A stretch of DNA of 64,000 bases from Sphingomonas sp. PAMC26645 (GTDB lineage: Bacteria > Pseudomonadota > Alphaproteobacteria > Sphingomonadales > Sphingomonadaceae). The notes beneath the pieces were generated by a model. That model had not been told where the DNA came from. It ran no database searches and saw only the letters and a program-made list of their open reading frames with translations. This document shows positions 39,735 to 48,023 of this stretch, piece after piece (the stretch's first letter is position 1; each line of letters opens with the position of its first letter). The DNA lies in NCBI RefSeq assembly GCF_004795835.1, contig NZ_CP039249.1, forward strand, positions 4,110,001 to 4,174,000, in the 5' to 3' direction. The translations under genes and the position numbers were made by a program.

Positions 39735-40928
39735 ATGAAATCCATCGACCGCTACATGGCCCGGCTGATCGCGGTGCCGCTATTTTCGACGCTGCTGATC
39801 GCCGTCATGCTGTTCGTGCTCGATCGCATGCTCGGGCTGTTCAATTTCGTCGCGACGCAAGGCGGCCCGATCAGCGTCGTGTGGCGGATGCTCGCCAACC
39901 TGCTGCCCGAATATCTGGGGCTCGGCATCCCGATCGGGCTGATGCTCGGCATCCTGCTCGCGTTCCGCCGGCTGTCGACCTCGTCCGAGCTGGACGTGCT
40001 GCGCGGCGTCGGGATGAGCTACAACCGGCTGCTGCGCGTGCCGTACATGTACACGATCGCGCTGGCGCTGCTGAACCTCGCGATCGTCGGCTATGTCCAG
40101 CCGATCGCACGCTATTATTACGAGGGCCTGCGGTTCGAGCTGCGCACGGGTGCGCTCGGCGCGTCGATCAAGGTCGGCGAGTTCACCAATCTGGGCGACC
40201 GGATGACGCTGCGGATCGAAGAGAGCAAGGACAAGGGCCGCGAGCTGTCCGGGATCTTCGTCCATGCGTCGAGCCAGAATGGCGACTGGCTGGGGGTGAC
40301 CGCGGAGAAGGGCAAGTTCCTCGCGACCGACGATCCCAACGTCATCATCTTCCGCCTTGCGAACGGGACGCTGATCCACAACCGGCCCGAGTTCAAGACG
40401 CCGCGCGTGCTGACTTTCAGCAGCCACGATCTGCCGATCAACCTGCCCAAGTTCGAGAGCTTCCGCAGTCGCGGCGGGCGCAATCTCGAATATACGCTGC
40501 CTGAACTCGCCAAGCAGGGCCAGCGTGGCGCGACTCTGGAGCAACGCGACGGCAGCCGGTCGGAGTTCCACTTCCGGCTTGCCGAAGTCGCGACGATGTT
40601 CCTGTTACCGCTGCTCGCGCTCGCGCTCGGCGTGCCGCCCAAGCGATCCTCGTCCGCGCTCGGCGTATTCCTGTCGATCGTGATGATCGTCACCTATCAC
40701 AAGGTGAACCAGTACGCGGCGGACGTCGGCGAACTCGGGCGGATCGACCCGATCATCGCGCTGTGGGTGCCGTTCACGATCTTCGCCGGGCTGATCCTGT
40801 GGATGTACTACACGATCGCCTATGTCCCCGGCGGGCAACCGATCGGTGCGCTCGAACGCGTCTTCTCGAAGACGTTCAAGGCGATCACCAAGCGTATCCC
40901 GGGCTTCCGTAAGAGCAAAGCCGCATGA
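39735..40928 (+). CDS. lptF: LPS export ABC transporter permease LptF
   Basis: A 397-aa YjgP/YjgQ permease with three N-terminal helices, a periplasmic beta-jellyroll-like middle domain (residues about 140-290) and three C-terminal helices. The start MKSIDRYMARLI at 39735 matches the family; upstream in-frame residues are Pro/Arg-rich and unlikely. It overlaps lptG by ATGA. By family it extracts LPS from the inner membrane; in a sphingomonad the cargo may be glycosphingolipid. Confidence 0.9.
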   Translation: MKSIDRYMARLIAVPLFSTLLIAVMLFVLDRMLGLFNFVATQGGPISVVWRMLANLLPEYLGLGIPIGLMLGILLAFRRLSTSSELDVLRGVGMSYNRLLRVPYMYTIALALLNLAIVGYVQPIARYYYEGLRFELRTGALGASIKVGEFTNLGDRMTLRIEESKDKGRELSGIFVHASSQNGDWLGVTAEKGKFLATDDPNVIIFRLANGTLIHNRPEFKTPRVLTFSSHDLPINLPKFESFRSRGGRNLEYTLPELAKQGQRGATLEQRDGSRSEFHFRLAEVATMFLLPLLALALGVPPKRSSSALGVFLSIVMIVTYHKVNQYAADVGELGRIDPIIALWVPFTIFAGLILWMYYTIAYVPGGQPIGALERVFSKTFKAITKRIPGFRKSKAA

Positions 40929-42022
40929 ACCTCGTCAGTTTCTTCCCGTCGCGCACGGTCGCGATCTACATGGGACGGATGTTCCTGGTGCGGACGTTCG
41001 CAGTGCTCGCCGCGCTCGTGCTGGTGCTCCAGGCGCTCGACCTGCTGAGCAACTCCGGCGATATCCTCGCCTTCCCCGGCAATGGCGATGCGCAGGTCTG
41101 GCATTACGTCTCGTTGCGGGCGCCGCAGATCGTTTCGCGCTTCCTGCCCTTCTCGGTCCTGCTCGGCACCATCCTGACGCTGATCACGATGAACCAGAAC
41201 AGCGAGATCATCGCGCTGAAGGGCTCGGGCCTCTCCGCGCATCAGGTGCTCGCACCGCTGCTGGTCGCGAGCCTGGGTGTGGCGATGATCAGTTTCGTGT
41301 TCAACGACCGGGTCGTGGCTCGAGCGACGGCGACGCTGAACCAGTGGCAGAAGGTAAATTACGGCAAGTTGCCGATCGATCGCGGCGACCGCGCGAACGT
41401 GTGGGTGCGCGACGGCGACGACCTGATCGAGGTCGCGCAGATTCGCGGGCGCGGTGACGCGACTCGGCTTGGCGGGATCACGCTGTACGATCGTACCGGC
41501 GGCAACCTGGTGGCGATCCTGCGTGCGGATCACGGCAGGCGAGTCGCGAACGGCTGGGAGGTGAGCCCTGCGAACCGGTTCGATGTGAAGAGCGGCACCG
41601 TCCGCCCCTTGGGCGCCGTCGTGATCGCAAAGGACGTGCGGCCGGACCAGTTCACGCTGGCGAGCGTCGATGCGGACGGACTGTCGTTCGGCGCGTTGAA
41701 GGCGGCGATCGCGGACCTGTCCGACGCGGGGCGGCCGACCAAGGCGCTTGAAGGGTCGTTGTGGCACAAGCTGTCGGGGCCGCTGTCGTCGGTGCTGATG
41801 CCGCTGCTGGGCGCGGTCGCGGCGTTCGGCATCGCGCGATCGGGCAAGCTGTTCGTGCGCGCCGTGATCGGCATGGGCCTCGGCTTCGCGTTCTTCGTCG
41901 CGGACAATTTTGCGCTCGCGATGGGCAATCTCGGCGCCTACCCGCCGTTCCTCGCCGCCTGGGCGCCGTTCCTGCTGTTCTTCTTCATTGGCGAGGCGGT
42001 GCTGATCCGGTCGGAGGAATAG
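40925..42022 (+). CDS. lptG: LPS export ABC transporter permease LptG
   Basis: A 365-aa partner of LptF with the same six-helix plus periplasmic-domain layout. The N-terminal [15 protein letters not shown] and the C-terminal [20 protein letters not shown] region are typical. It starts within the lptF stop (ATGA), indicating coupling. The LptB ATPase is not in the window. Confidence 0.9.
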   Translation: MNLVSFFPSRTVAIYMGRMFLVRTFAVLAALVLVLQALDLLSNSGDILAFPGNGDAQVWHYVSLRAPQIVSRFLPFSVLLGTILTLITMNQNSEIIALKGSGLSAHQVLAPLLVASLGVAMISFVFNDRVVARATATLNQWQKVNYGKLPIDRGDRANVWVRDGDDLIEVAQIRGRGDATRLGGITLYDRTGGNLVAILRADHGRRVANGWEVSPANRFDVKSGTVRPLGAVVIAKDVRPDQFTLASVDADGLSFGALKAAIADLSDAGRPTKALEGSLWHKLSGPLSSVLMPLLGAVAAFGIARSGKLFVRAVIGMGLGFAFFVADNFALAMGNLGAYPPFLAAWAPFLLFFFIGEAVLIRSEE

Positions 42023-42101
42023 GACGCCGCAGGTCGGTCACACCCTTTCACGCCACCGCCCCCGTCCCTATCTGCGGTTCCGAACAACCCTCGGAGCCAG
42101 C

Positions 42102-42518
42102 ATGAAATATCTCCACACGATGATCCGCGTGAGCGACCCGGCGAAGACGATCGCGTTCTTCGAGACGCTGGGCCTGAAGGAGGTCCGCCGGATGGAGAAC
42201 GAGAAGGGTCGGTTCACGCTGATCTTCCTGTCGGTCCCCGGCGACGAGGGCGCAGAAGTCGAGCTGACGCACAATTGGGACCCCGAGGAGTATGGTGAGG
42301 GTCGCAACTTTGGTCACCTCGCCTACCGTGTCGACAACATCTACGATACCTGCCAGCGGCTGATGGACTCGGGTGTCACGATCAATCGGCCGCCGCGCGA
42401 CGGCCACATGGCGTTCGTGCGGACGCCCGACAACATCTCGATCGAGCTGTTGCAGGCCGATGGCGCGCTCGATCCGGTCGAGCCTTGGGCGTCGATGCCG
42501 AACACCGGCAAGTGGTGA
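42102..42518 (+). CDS. gloA: Lactoylglutathione lyase (glyoxalase I)
   Basis: A 138-aa glyoxalase I converting the methylglyoxal-glutathione adduct to S-lactoylglutathione. The first metal His is in [10 protein letters not shown] (His5). [18 protein letters not shown] and the C-terminal ELLQ Glu supply other ligands by family comparison. gloB follows 7 bp later, making a complete detoxification operon. Confidence 0.95.
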   Translation: MKYLHTMIRVSDPAKTIAFFETLGLKEVRRMENEKGRFTLIFLSVPGDEGAEVELTHNWDPEEYGEGRNFGHLAYRVDNIYDTCQRLMDSGVTINRPPRDGHMAFVRTPDNISIELLQADGALDPVEPWASMPNTGKW

Positions 42519-42525
42519 CCCGCTG

Positions 42526-43251
42526 ATGCTCGATATCGTCCGCGTGCCCGTCCTCTCCGACAATTATGCCTGGTTGATCCACGACACCGTCTCGGGCGAG
42601 ACTCTGGTGGTCGATCCGGGCGAGGCCGGGCCGGTGATCGCCGCCGCGAAGAAGCGCGACTGGCGGGTCGACCGGGTGTGGACGACGCACTGGCACCCCG
42701 ATCATACCGGTGGGAACCCCGAGATGAAGGCCTATGGCGCGACGATAGTCGGCCCGGCGGCGGAGGCGGACAAGATCCCGTCTCTCGACGAGCAGGTCGG
42801 CGAAGGCGATGTCGTGCGTCTTGGTGCGCACGAGGCGACCGTGATGACGGTGCCGGGGCATACGCAGGGGCATATCGCGTTCCACTTTGCCGATGATGCG
42901 GCGATCTTCACCGGGGATACGCTGTTCGCGATGGGGTGTGGGCGGCTGTTCGAGGGGACGCCCGCCGACATGTTCGCGAACATGCAGCGCTATGCGACGC
43001 TGCCGGACGAGACCGAGGTGTTCTGCGGGCATGAATATACGCAGAGCAACGGGCGCTATGCGCTGGTTGCCGAGCCGGACAATGCCGACATCGCGACGCG
43101 AATGATCGAGGTCGATGCGGCGCGGGCGAAGGGCGAGCCGACCGTGCCGACGACGATCGGGCGCGAGCGGGCGACCAATCCTTTCCTGCGCGCAACTTCG
43201 CTTGAGCAGTTCGCGGACTATCGTGCGGCCAAGGATGCGTTTCGCGGGTAA
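42526..43251 (+). CDS. gloB: Hydroxyacylglutathione hydrolase (glyoxalase II)
   Basis: A 241-aa metallo-beta-lactamase-fold enzyme hydrolysing S-lactoylglutathione to lactate. The zinc motif TTHWHPDHTGG, then VPGHTQGH, FTGDTLF and FCGHEYT are all present. The ATG at 42526 is chosen because MLDIVRVPVLSDNYAWLI is the family start; a longer frame overlaps gloA. Confidence 0.95.
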   Translation: MLDIVRVPVLSDNYAWLIHDTVSGETLVVDPGEAGPVIAAAKKRDWRVDRVWTTHWHPDHTGGNPEMKAYGATIVGPAAEADKIPSLDEQVGEGDVVRLGAHEATVMTVPGHTQGHIAFHFADDAAIFTGDTLFAMGCGRLFEGTPADMFANMQRYATLPDETEVFCGHEYTQSNGRYALVAEPDNADIATRMIEVDAARAKGEPTVPTTIGRERATNPFLRATSLEQFADYRAAKDAFRG

Positions 43252-43290
43252 AGCGCGTACAACGGTGATCGGATTTTGAGGAGCGTTGCG

Positions 43291-43707
43291 ATGCGTATGC
43301 GGACCCTGCCACTCTTGATGCTGCCGGCGATTTTGCTGGTTGCGTGTACGCAGACCCAGGCGGAGGTCGAGCGCGCGCAGGTGCGCGAGGCGGGCGTGCA
43401 GGAGAAACTGGCTAAGGAACTCGCTGGGCTCGTGCCGGGCAAGCCCGAGTCGTGCATCAGCCAGTTCCCGCAGAAGCAGAGTTCGGGCTACGGCGCGACG
43501 ATCCTGTACCGGGTGAATAGCGGGCTCGTGTACCGCAGCGATACCGTCGGCGGATGCGAGGGGATCGCGCGGGGCGATATCCTCGTGACGCGGACGCCGA
43601 CCGGGCAACTGTGCCGCGGCGACATTGCGCAGACGTTCGACCAGGCCTCGCGCTTCCCGACCGGGAGTTGCAGCTTCGGCGACTTCGTGCCGTATCGGAA
43701 GCCTTGA
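43291..43707 (+). CDS. Putative lipoprotein, tandem paralogue A
   Basis: A 138-aa predicted lipoprotein. The signal peptide ends with LLVAC, Cys19 being the lipidation site. The mature part has paired motifs ILYRVNSG, GQLCRGD and GSCSFGDFVPYRK with four cysteines that could form two disulfides. The next gene repeats these motifs. I do not recognise the family. GAGGAG precedes the ATG at 43291. Confidence 0.7.
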   Translation: MRMRTLPLLMLPAILLVACTQTQAEVERAQVREAGVQEKLAKELAGLVPGKPESCISQFPQKQSSGYGATILYRVNSGLVYRSDTVGGCEGIARGDILVTRTPTGQLCRGDIAQTFDQASRFPTGSCSFGDFVPYRKP

Positions 43708-44072
43708 TGCGCGGAGCGGTTCTGGCGGCGGCGGCGCTGTTGACGGTGGGGATGCTCGGGGCGGGCAAGTCGGACCCGTTGGCGGGACGGACTGCGGGGG
43801 CGCCGGTGCGTTGCATCGATCTTCAACAGCTCAACGGGCCTGAGATCGTCGATTCGCAGACGATCCTGTATCGGCAGTCGGGCAAGCGGATCTGGAAGAC
43901 TGGGCCGGTCGGCGAATGCCCTTCGCTGCGGCCGCTCGATACGTTGATCGTTGATGTTTACGGCGGGCAATTGTGCCGAAACGACCGGTTTCGGACGGTG
44001 TCGGTGGGTATGTCGATCCCATCGGGGTACTGCCGGTTTCGGGATTTCACGCCGTATGACAAGGTGAAGTAG
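43707..44072 (+). CDS. Secreted protein, tandem paralogue B
   Basis: A 121-aa protein starting within the stop of the previous gene (TGATG). It has an N-terminal signal-like segment (LAAAALLTVGMLGAG) but no lipobox Cys. Its motifs QTILYRQSGK, GECPSLRPLDTLI, GQLCRND and SGYCRFRDFTPYDK parallel paralogue A, with all four cysteines conserved. A local duplication is likely. The function is unknown. Confidence 0.68.
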   Translation: MRGAVLAAAALLTVGMLGAGKSDPLAGRTAGAPVRCIDLQQLNGPEIVDSQTILYRQSGKRIWKTGPVGECPSLRPLDTLIVDVYGGQLCRNDRFRTVSVGMSIPSGYCRFRDFTPYDKVK

Positions 44073-44112
44073 GGAGGCTCGTTCCGCCTCAACGCGCCGC
44101 CCCGTTTGTTGC

Positions 44113-44218
44113 ACCACCCCGGCGGAGGCCGGGGCCCAATTGGGGGACGGTGCTGACTGAGGACGGCGCCCCGGTAGATCGACCTTTCCAATTGGAGCCC
44201 GGCCTGCGCCGGGGTGGT
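44113..44218. repeat. REPIN-like element, copy 3 (inverted)
   Basis: A 106-bp element with about 31-bp inverted ends that differ at four positions. Its centre matches copies 1 and 2 when read on the opposite strand (AAAGGTCG...), so it is inserted in reverse. Confidence 0.78.
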
Positions 44219-44246
44219 AGAAGTGGGGCGGAACGTCGCCCCCCTT

Positions 44247-44282
44247 CCGTCATCCTGACGACATTCAGGATGACGGAAGGGC
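44247..44282. repeat. Short palindrome CCGTCATCCTGA type
   Basis: CCTTCCGTCATCCTGA / TCAGGATGACGGAAGG around CGACAT. The arms match the element at 15773. It sits at the 3' end of the enoyl-CoA hydratase and could double as its transcription stop. Confidence 0.7.
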
Positions 44283-45065
44283 TCAGTCCTCGAACACCGC
44301 CGCACGCTTTTCCAGGTTGGCCCGTACCTGTTCGACCTGGTTGGGCGTGCGGATGACCTTGAGCTGCTCTTCGGTTTCTGCATGAAGCACTGCCGCCGCG
44401 TCCGCATCCGCCGCGAGGTTGTAGAGCGCCTTCGACCCGCGGATCGCGTGGGGGTTCCTCGCCGCGATCTCGCGGGCGAGCATCATCGCCTCGCCGAGCG
44501 GGTCTTCGGATAGACGCGTAACGAAGCCGTGCCGTAGTGCCTCCGCGCCGTCGAATTCGCGGGCGGTGTAGGTGAGCTCGCGGAGCACGTCGTCGCGGGC
44601 TAGCGTGCGCCATAACGCGATGCCGGCCATGTCGGGGACCAAGCCCCAATACGCCTCGCGGATCGCGAAGCGGGCTTGCGGATGCGCGATGCGGATGTCG
44701 GCGCCGGACATGATCTGGAAGCCGCCGCCGAATGCGACGCCGTGGACTGCGGCGATGACCGGCATCGGCAAGGTGCGCCAGCCCCAGGCAACCTGCTGGA
44801 CGAGGTTCGCGCCCTCCCCTGTCCGGTCGCCGAGCGCCAGCCCGGAACCACCGTTCGCCATCGAGGCCATGTCGAGACCGGCGCAGAACGCCTTGCCTTC
44901 GCCAGAAAGGACAACGCAGCGGACGTCCGTCATTCCCTTGAGCTGGTCGATTGCCGCGGCGATGCCCTCGAACATTGCGGGGTCGATCGCGTTCATCTTG
45001 TCGGCGCGCGAGAGACGGACGTCGGCGATGCCGTCCGTGACGGTGATGGTGACCCGGTCGTTCAT
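44283..45065 (-). CDS. Enoyl-CoA hydratase/isomerase family protein
   Basis: A 260-aa crotonase-fold protein. The oxyanion-hole segments GEGKAFCAGLDM and VHGVAFGGGFQIMSGADIRI are present. The second catalytic Glu position of classical hydratases reads as WGLVPDMAG, which is less typical, so the exact reaction is uncertain. The ATG at 45065 (MNDRVTITVTDG) is the natural start. It is divergent from the two thioesterase genes. Confidence 0.85.
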   Translation of the reverse strand: MNDRVTITVTDGIADVRLSRADKMNAIDPAMFEGIAAAIDQLKGMTDVRCVVLSGEGKAFCAGLDMASMANGGSGLALGDRTGEGANLVQQVAWGWRTLPMPVIAAVHGVAFGGGFQIMSGADIRIAHPQARFAIREAYWGLVPDMAGIALWRTLARDDVLRELTYTAREFDGAEALRHGFVTRLSEDPLGEAMMLAREIAARNPHAIRGSKALYNLAADADAAAVLHAETEEQLKVIRTPNQVEQVRANLEKRAAVFED

Positions 45066-45158
45066 AGTGGCGATCCTCTCGATCTTTGCGCGAACGCTAA
45101 CCGCGCCTGGGCCCGCCCGCAATGTTGCGCGCGGCCACCCGGCGTGTAGAGGCGGGCA

Positions 45159-45614
45159 ATGGCTGGTTTTGATCCACAATGGTTTGCGACGCGCGGGTTC
45201 GGCGGGCACGGCGCCGCGCTGGGGATGCGCTATCACGCGCATGGCGACGACTGGGCGGAGCTTGCGCTGCCCTATGACGAGCGGCTGATCGGCGATCCCG
45301 CGAGCGGCGTGATCGCGTCGGGGCCGATCATCACGATGATGGACATGGCGACGAGTCTGGCGATCTGGATCAAGCGCAAGGCGTTCGTGCCGCACGCGAC
45401 GCTCGACCTGCGAGTGGATTACCTGCGGCCGGCGACTCCGGGAAAGACGGTGATTGGGCGCGGGGAGTGCTACCGAATCACGCGGTCGATCGCGTTCGTG
45501 CGCGGGCAGGCGCATGACGGCGACCCGGGCGATCCGCTGGCGCATGTCGCGGGGACGTTCATGGTGGTGGGCGACGTCGCCGGCATGGGTCTCAACAGAA
45601 GGATCGAGGCGTGA
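45159..45614 (+). CDS. PaaI-like hotdog thioesterase 1
   Basis: A 151-aa hotdog-fold thioesterase. The central helix GPIITMMDMATSLAIW and the strand LDLRVDYLRPA are typical of the PaaI/YbgC-like group. The acyl substrate is unknown. The stop overlaps the start of the next gene (GTGA), which encodes a second hotdog domain, suggesting a heteromeric enzyme. Confidence 0.82.
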   Translation: MAGFDPQWFATRGFGGHGAALGMRYHAHGDDWAELALPYDERLIGDPASGVIASGPIITMMDMATSLAIWIKRKAFVPHATLDLRVDYLRPATPGKTVIGRGECYRITRSIAFVRGQAHDGDPGDPLAHVAGTFMVVGDVAGMGLNRRIEA

Positions 45615-46000
45615 CGATCGGTTTGCCGCCCTATGCGGAGATCCTCCGCGTGTCGGTCGAGGCCGAGGACGGCGCGCCGCCGGTATTGCTGATGCCGTTT
45701 GCGGATGACGTGTTGGGGCGGCCGGGGTTCCTGCATGGCGGTGCGATCTCGGGGCTGCTGGAAATGGCGGCGATCGCGGCGTTGCAACATGCGCTGGAGG
45801 CTGAGGGTGGCGGGCGGATCAAGCCGGTGAACGTCACGGTCGATTTCATGCGGGGTGGTCGGGACAAGCCTACGCGGGCGGCGGGCGTTGTGACCCGGTT
45901 GGGCACGCGGGTGGCCAATGTCGAGGCGACCGCTTGGCAGGACGAGCGCGACAAGCCGATTGCGGCTGCGCGGATGAACTACCTGATCGTGCGCGACTAG
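45611..46000 (+). CDS. PaaI-like hotdog thioesterase 2
   Basis: A 129-aa hotdog-fold protein starting with GTG inside the preceding stop. FLHGGAISGLLEMAAIAAL gives the conserved HGG motif, and VNVTVDFMRGG follows. The first gene lacks the HGG motif (it has SGP), so the pair may be complementary subunits. Function beyond acyl-CoA thioester hydrolysis is unknown. Confidence 0.82.
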   Translation: MTIGLPPYAEILRVSVEAEDGAPPVLLMPFADDVLGRPGFLHGGAISGLLEMAAIAALQHALEAEGGGRIKPVNVTVDFMRGGRDKPTRAAGVVTRLGTRVANVEATAWQDERDKPIAAARMNYLIVRD

Positions 46001-46010
46001 CTGCTTCTGC

Positions 46011-46115
46011 TCCCCTTCCGCCTGCGGGAGGGGTCGGGGGAGGGGCGTGCCTCACAGACCGGACGCCAGTACGTACGTCGCGCCCTCCCCTAACCCCTCC
46101 CGCAAGCGGGAGGGG
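46011..46115. repeat. Palindromic repeat pair (CCCTCCCGC-GCGGGAGGG type)
   Basis: The left unit contains CCGCCTGCGGGAGGGGTCGG and the right unit CCCCTCCCGCAAGCGGGAGG, with the same inverted CGGGGGAGGGGCG / CGCCCTCCCCTA flanks as at 33741-33834. It fills the gap between convergent genes. Confidence 0.75.
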
Positions 46116-46123
46116 AATTTCGG

Positions 46124-47248
46124 TTACTTCGCGGTCAGTTTGATCAGGCGGCCTTGTGAGTCGCCGCCGTCTTCGAGGACCCAGATCGCGCCGTCGGGGC
46201 CTTGTTCGACTTCGCGGATTCTTGCCCCCATGTCCCACTGGTCGCCCTTGGCGGCGTTCGTGCCGGTCAAGTGCACGCGGACGAGGGACTTCGAGGACAG
46301 GCCGCCGATGAACGCGTCGCCCTTCCATTGCGGGAACATGCTGTCCGAATAGATCATCAGGCCGCCGGGGGAGATGACCGGGTTCCAGAATACCTTGGGC
46401 GGTTCGTAACCGTCACCGGGCTTGTGATCGGGGATGTCGGTGCCGTCGTAGTTGCTGCCGTTCGAGGCGTTGGGCCAGCCATAGTTGAGGCCCGGCTTGA
46501 TGAGATTGACCTCGTCGCCGCCCTTCGGACCCATCTCCTGCTCCCAGAGATTGCCCTGTTTGTCGAACGCGATGCCGAGCAGGTTGCGGTGGCCGTAGCT
46601 CCAGATTTCGGGTGCGAAACCTTTCGCAACTAGCGGGTTGCCGGGGGCGGGCTTGCCGTCGAGCGTGAGGCGCAGCACCTTGCCGAGCGTCATCTTGGGG
46701 TCTTGGGCGGGGGTGAACTTCTGGCGCTCGCCGTTGGTGAAGAACAGATATTTGCCGTCGGGCGAGAAGGCGATGCGGCCGGAGTAATGGCCATTGCCCT
46801 CTACGAAGGGCCGCGCGCTGAAGATCACCTCGATCTCGCCGAGACGCTCGCCACCGCCACCGTTCGGACGCAGGCGACCACGCGCCAAGACGACGCCCTT
46901 GCCGCCCTCGCCAGCGGTCGAATAGCTGAAATACACGCGGTTGCTGGTCGCGAAGTCGGGCGCGAGGACGACGTCCATCAGCCCGCCCTGCCCTGCCGAA
47001 TCGACGGTGAGCGTCGCGACCGTCTGGCGCGACTTGCCGTCGGCGGAGACCAGCAGCATCTGCCCCTTCTTCTCGGTGACGAGCATGCGCTTGTCGGGCA
47101 GGAACGTCATCGCCCAGGGCGAATCGAAATCGGCGACCACCGTCTCCTTGAACGGCTTGTCCGCCGCTGCCGGTTGCGCGGAACAGGCAGTCGAGGCGAG
47201 CAGCGTGGTTGTCAGCAACCCAGTGGCGAACAGCGTTTTGCGAATCAT
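46124..47248 (-). CDS. PQQ-dependent aldose sugar dehydrogenase family lipoprotein
   Basis: A 374-aa beta-propeller protein of the soluble glucose/sorbosone dehydrogenase (YliI/Asd) group. The signal peptide ends LASTAC, making Cys22 a probable lipid anchor. DSPWAMTFLPDKRMLVTEK, GGLMDVVLAPDF and YGHRNLLGIAFD are family motifs. By family it oxidises aldose sugars in the periplasm using PQQ, if that cofactor is available. Confidence 0.87.
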   Translation of the reverse strand: MIRKTLFATGLLTTTLLASTACSAQPAAADKPFKETVVADFDSPWAMTFLPDKRMLVTEKKGQMLLVSADGKSRQTVATLTVDSAGQGGLMDVVLAPDFATSNRVYFSYSTAGEGGKGVVLARGRLRPNGGGGERLGEIEVIFSARPFVEGNGHYSGRIAFSPDGKYLFFTNGERQKFTPAQDPKMTLGKVLRLTLDGKPAPGNPLVAKGFAPEIWSYGHRNLLGIAFDKQGNLWEQEMGPKGGDEVNLIKPGLNYGWPNASNGSNYDGTDIPDHKPGDGYEPPKVFWNPVISPGGLMIYSDSMFPQWKGDAFIGGLSSKSLVRVHLTGTNAAKGDQWDMGARIREVEQGPDGAIWVLEDGGDSQGRLIKLTAK

Positions 47249-47426
47249 GATCTTCTCCCGGAAATCCCTGCGCTAACGCAGCGTACTAAACGAAGGTTGC
47301 TCCCGCTTGCGGACGGGCGCTACCCCGCGTATAGAGGCACCACTTCTCTACATCGCCAGATGAAGAGGCTGCGGGGCTTGCTCCGCGGCGGCAATCACCT
47401 GTGCTTTGGCCCTGTTTGGAATTTCG

Positions 47427-48023
47427 ATGGCGAATATCGCCCTGCTGACCGACCTGATCGAACCCGAGGCGACCGCGCTCGGCCTCAGCCTCGTGCGCGT
47501 GCGCATGCAGGGCGGCAAGTCCGATCCGACGTTGCAGGTGATGGCCGAGCGCCCCGACACCCGCCAGCTGGTGATCGAGGATTGCGCCGAGCTGTCGCGC
47601 CGCATCTCGGACAAGTTCGATGCGCTCGAAGCCGAGGGCAAGGACCCGGTCGGCGAGGACGCATATCGTCTCGAAGTGTCGAGCCCCGGTATCGATCGCC
47701 CGCTGACCCGGCTTCAGGACTTTGCCGACTGGGAAGGCCAGGAGGCGCGCATCCGCCTCGTCGAGCCGTTCGAGGACCGCAAGCAGATCTCGGGCAATCT
47801 GATGGGCGTCGAGGGGACGAAGATCACCGTCGACGTCAACAAGCACAAGCTCATGACGATCGACTTTTCGCAGGTCGCCGACGCCAAGCTCGTCATGACC
47901 GACCGACTCATCGCCGCGACCGCGCCGCTTTCGATCGAAGGCGCGGACGAGGTTTTCTATCAAGATACGCCCACCGATGAGCCCGATGCTCACGAGGCCG
48001 ACACCGAAGAAGGACAGCATTGA
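47427..48023 (+). CDS. rimP: Ribosome maturation factor RimP
   Basis: A 198-aa two-domain factor for 30S assembly. VIEDCAELSRRISDKFD and EVSSPGIDRPL are characteristic. The C-terminal about 20 residues are acidic and extra. The ATG at 47427 (MANIALLTDLIEPEA) is the family start. It leads the nusA-infB operon and overlaps nusA by one base (TGATG). Confidence 0.94.
   Translation: MANIALLTDLIEPEATALGLSLVRVRMQGGKSDPTLQVMAERPDTRQLVIEDCAELSRRISDKFDALEAEGKDPVGEDAYRLEVSSPGIDRPLTRLQDFADWEGQEARIRLVEPFEDRKQISGNLMGVEGTKITVDVNKHKLMTIDFSQVADAKLVMTDRLIAATAPLSIEGADEVFYQDTPTDEPDAHEADTEEGQH

Noticed and set aside
47290..47426. Riboswitch or structured leader before rimP
   Set aside because: One modest GC hairpin (GCTGCGGGGCTTGCTCCGCGGC) is visible, but nothing matches a known riboswitch core.
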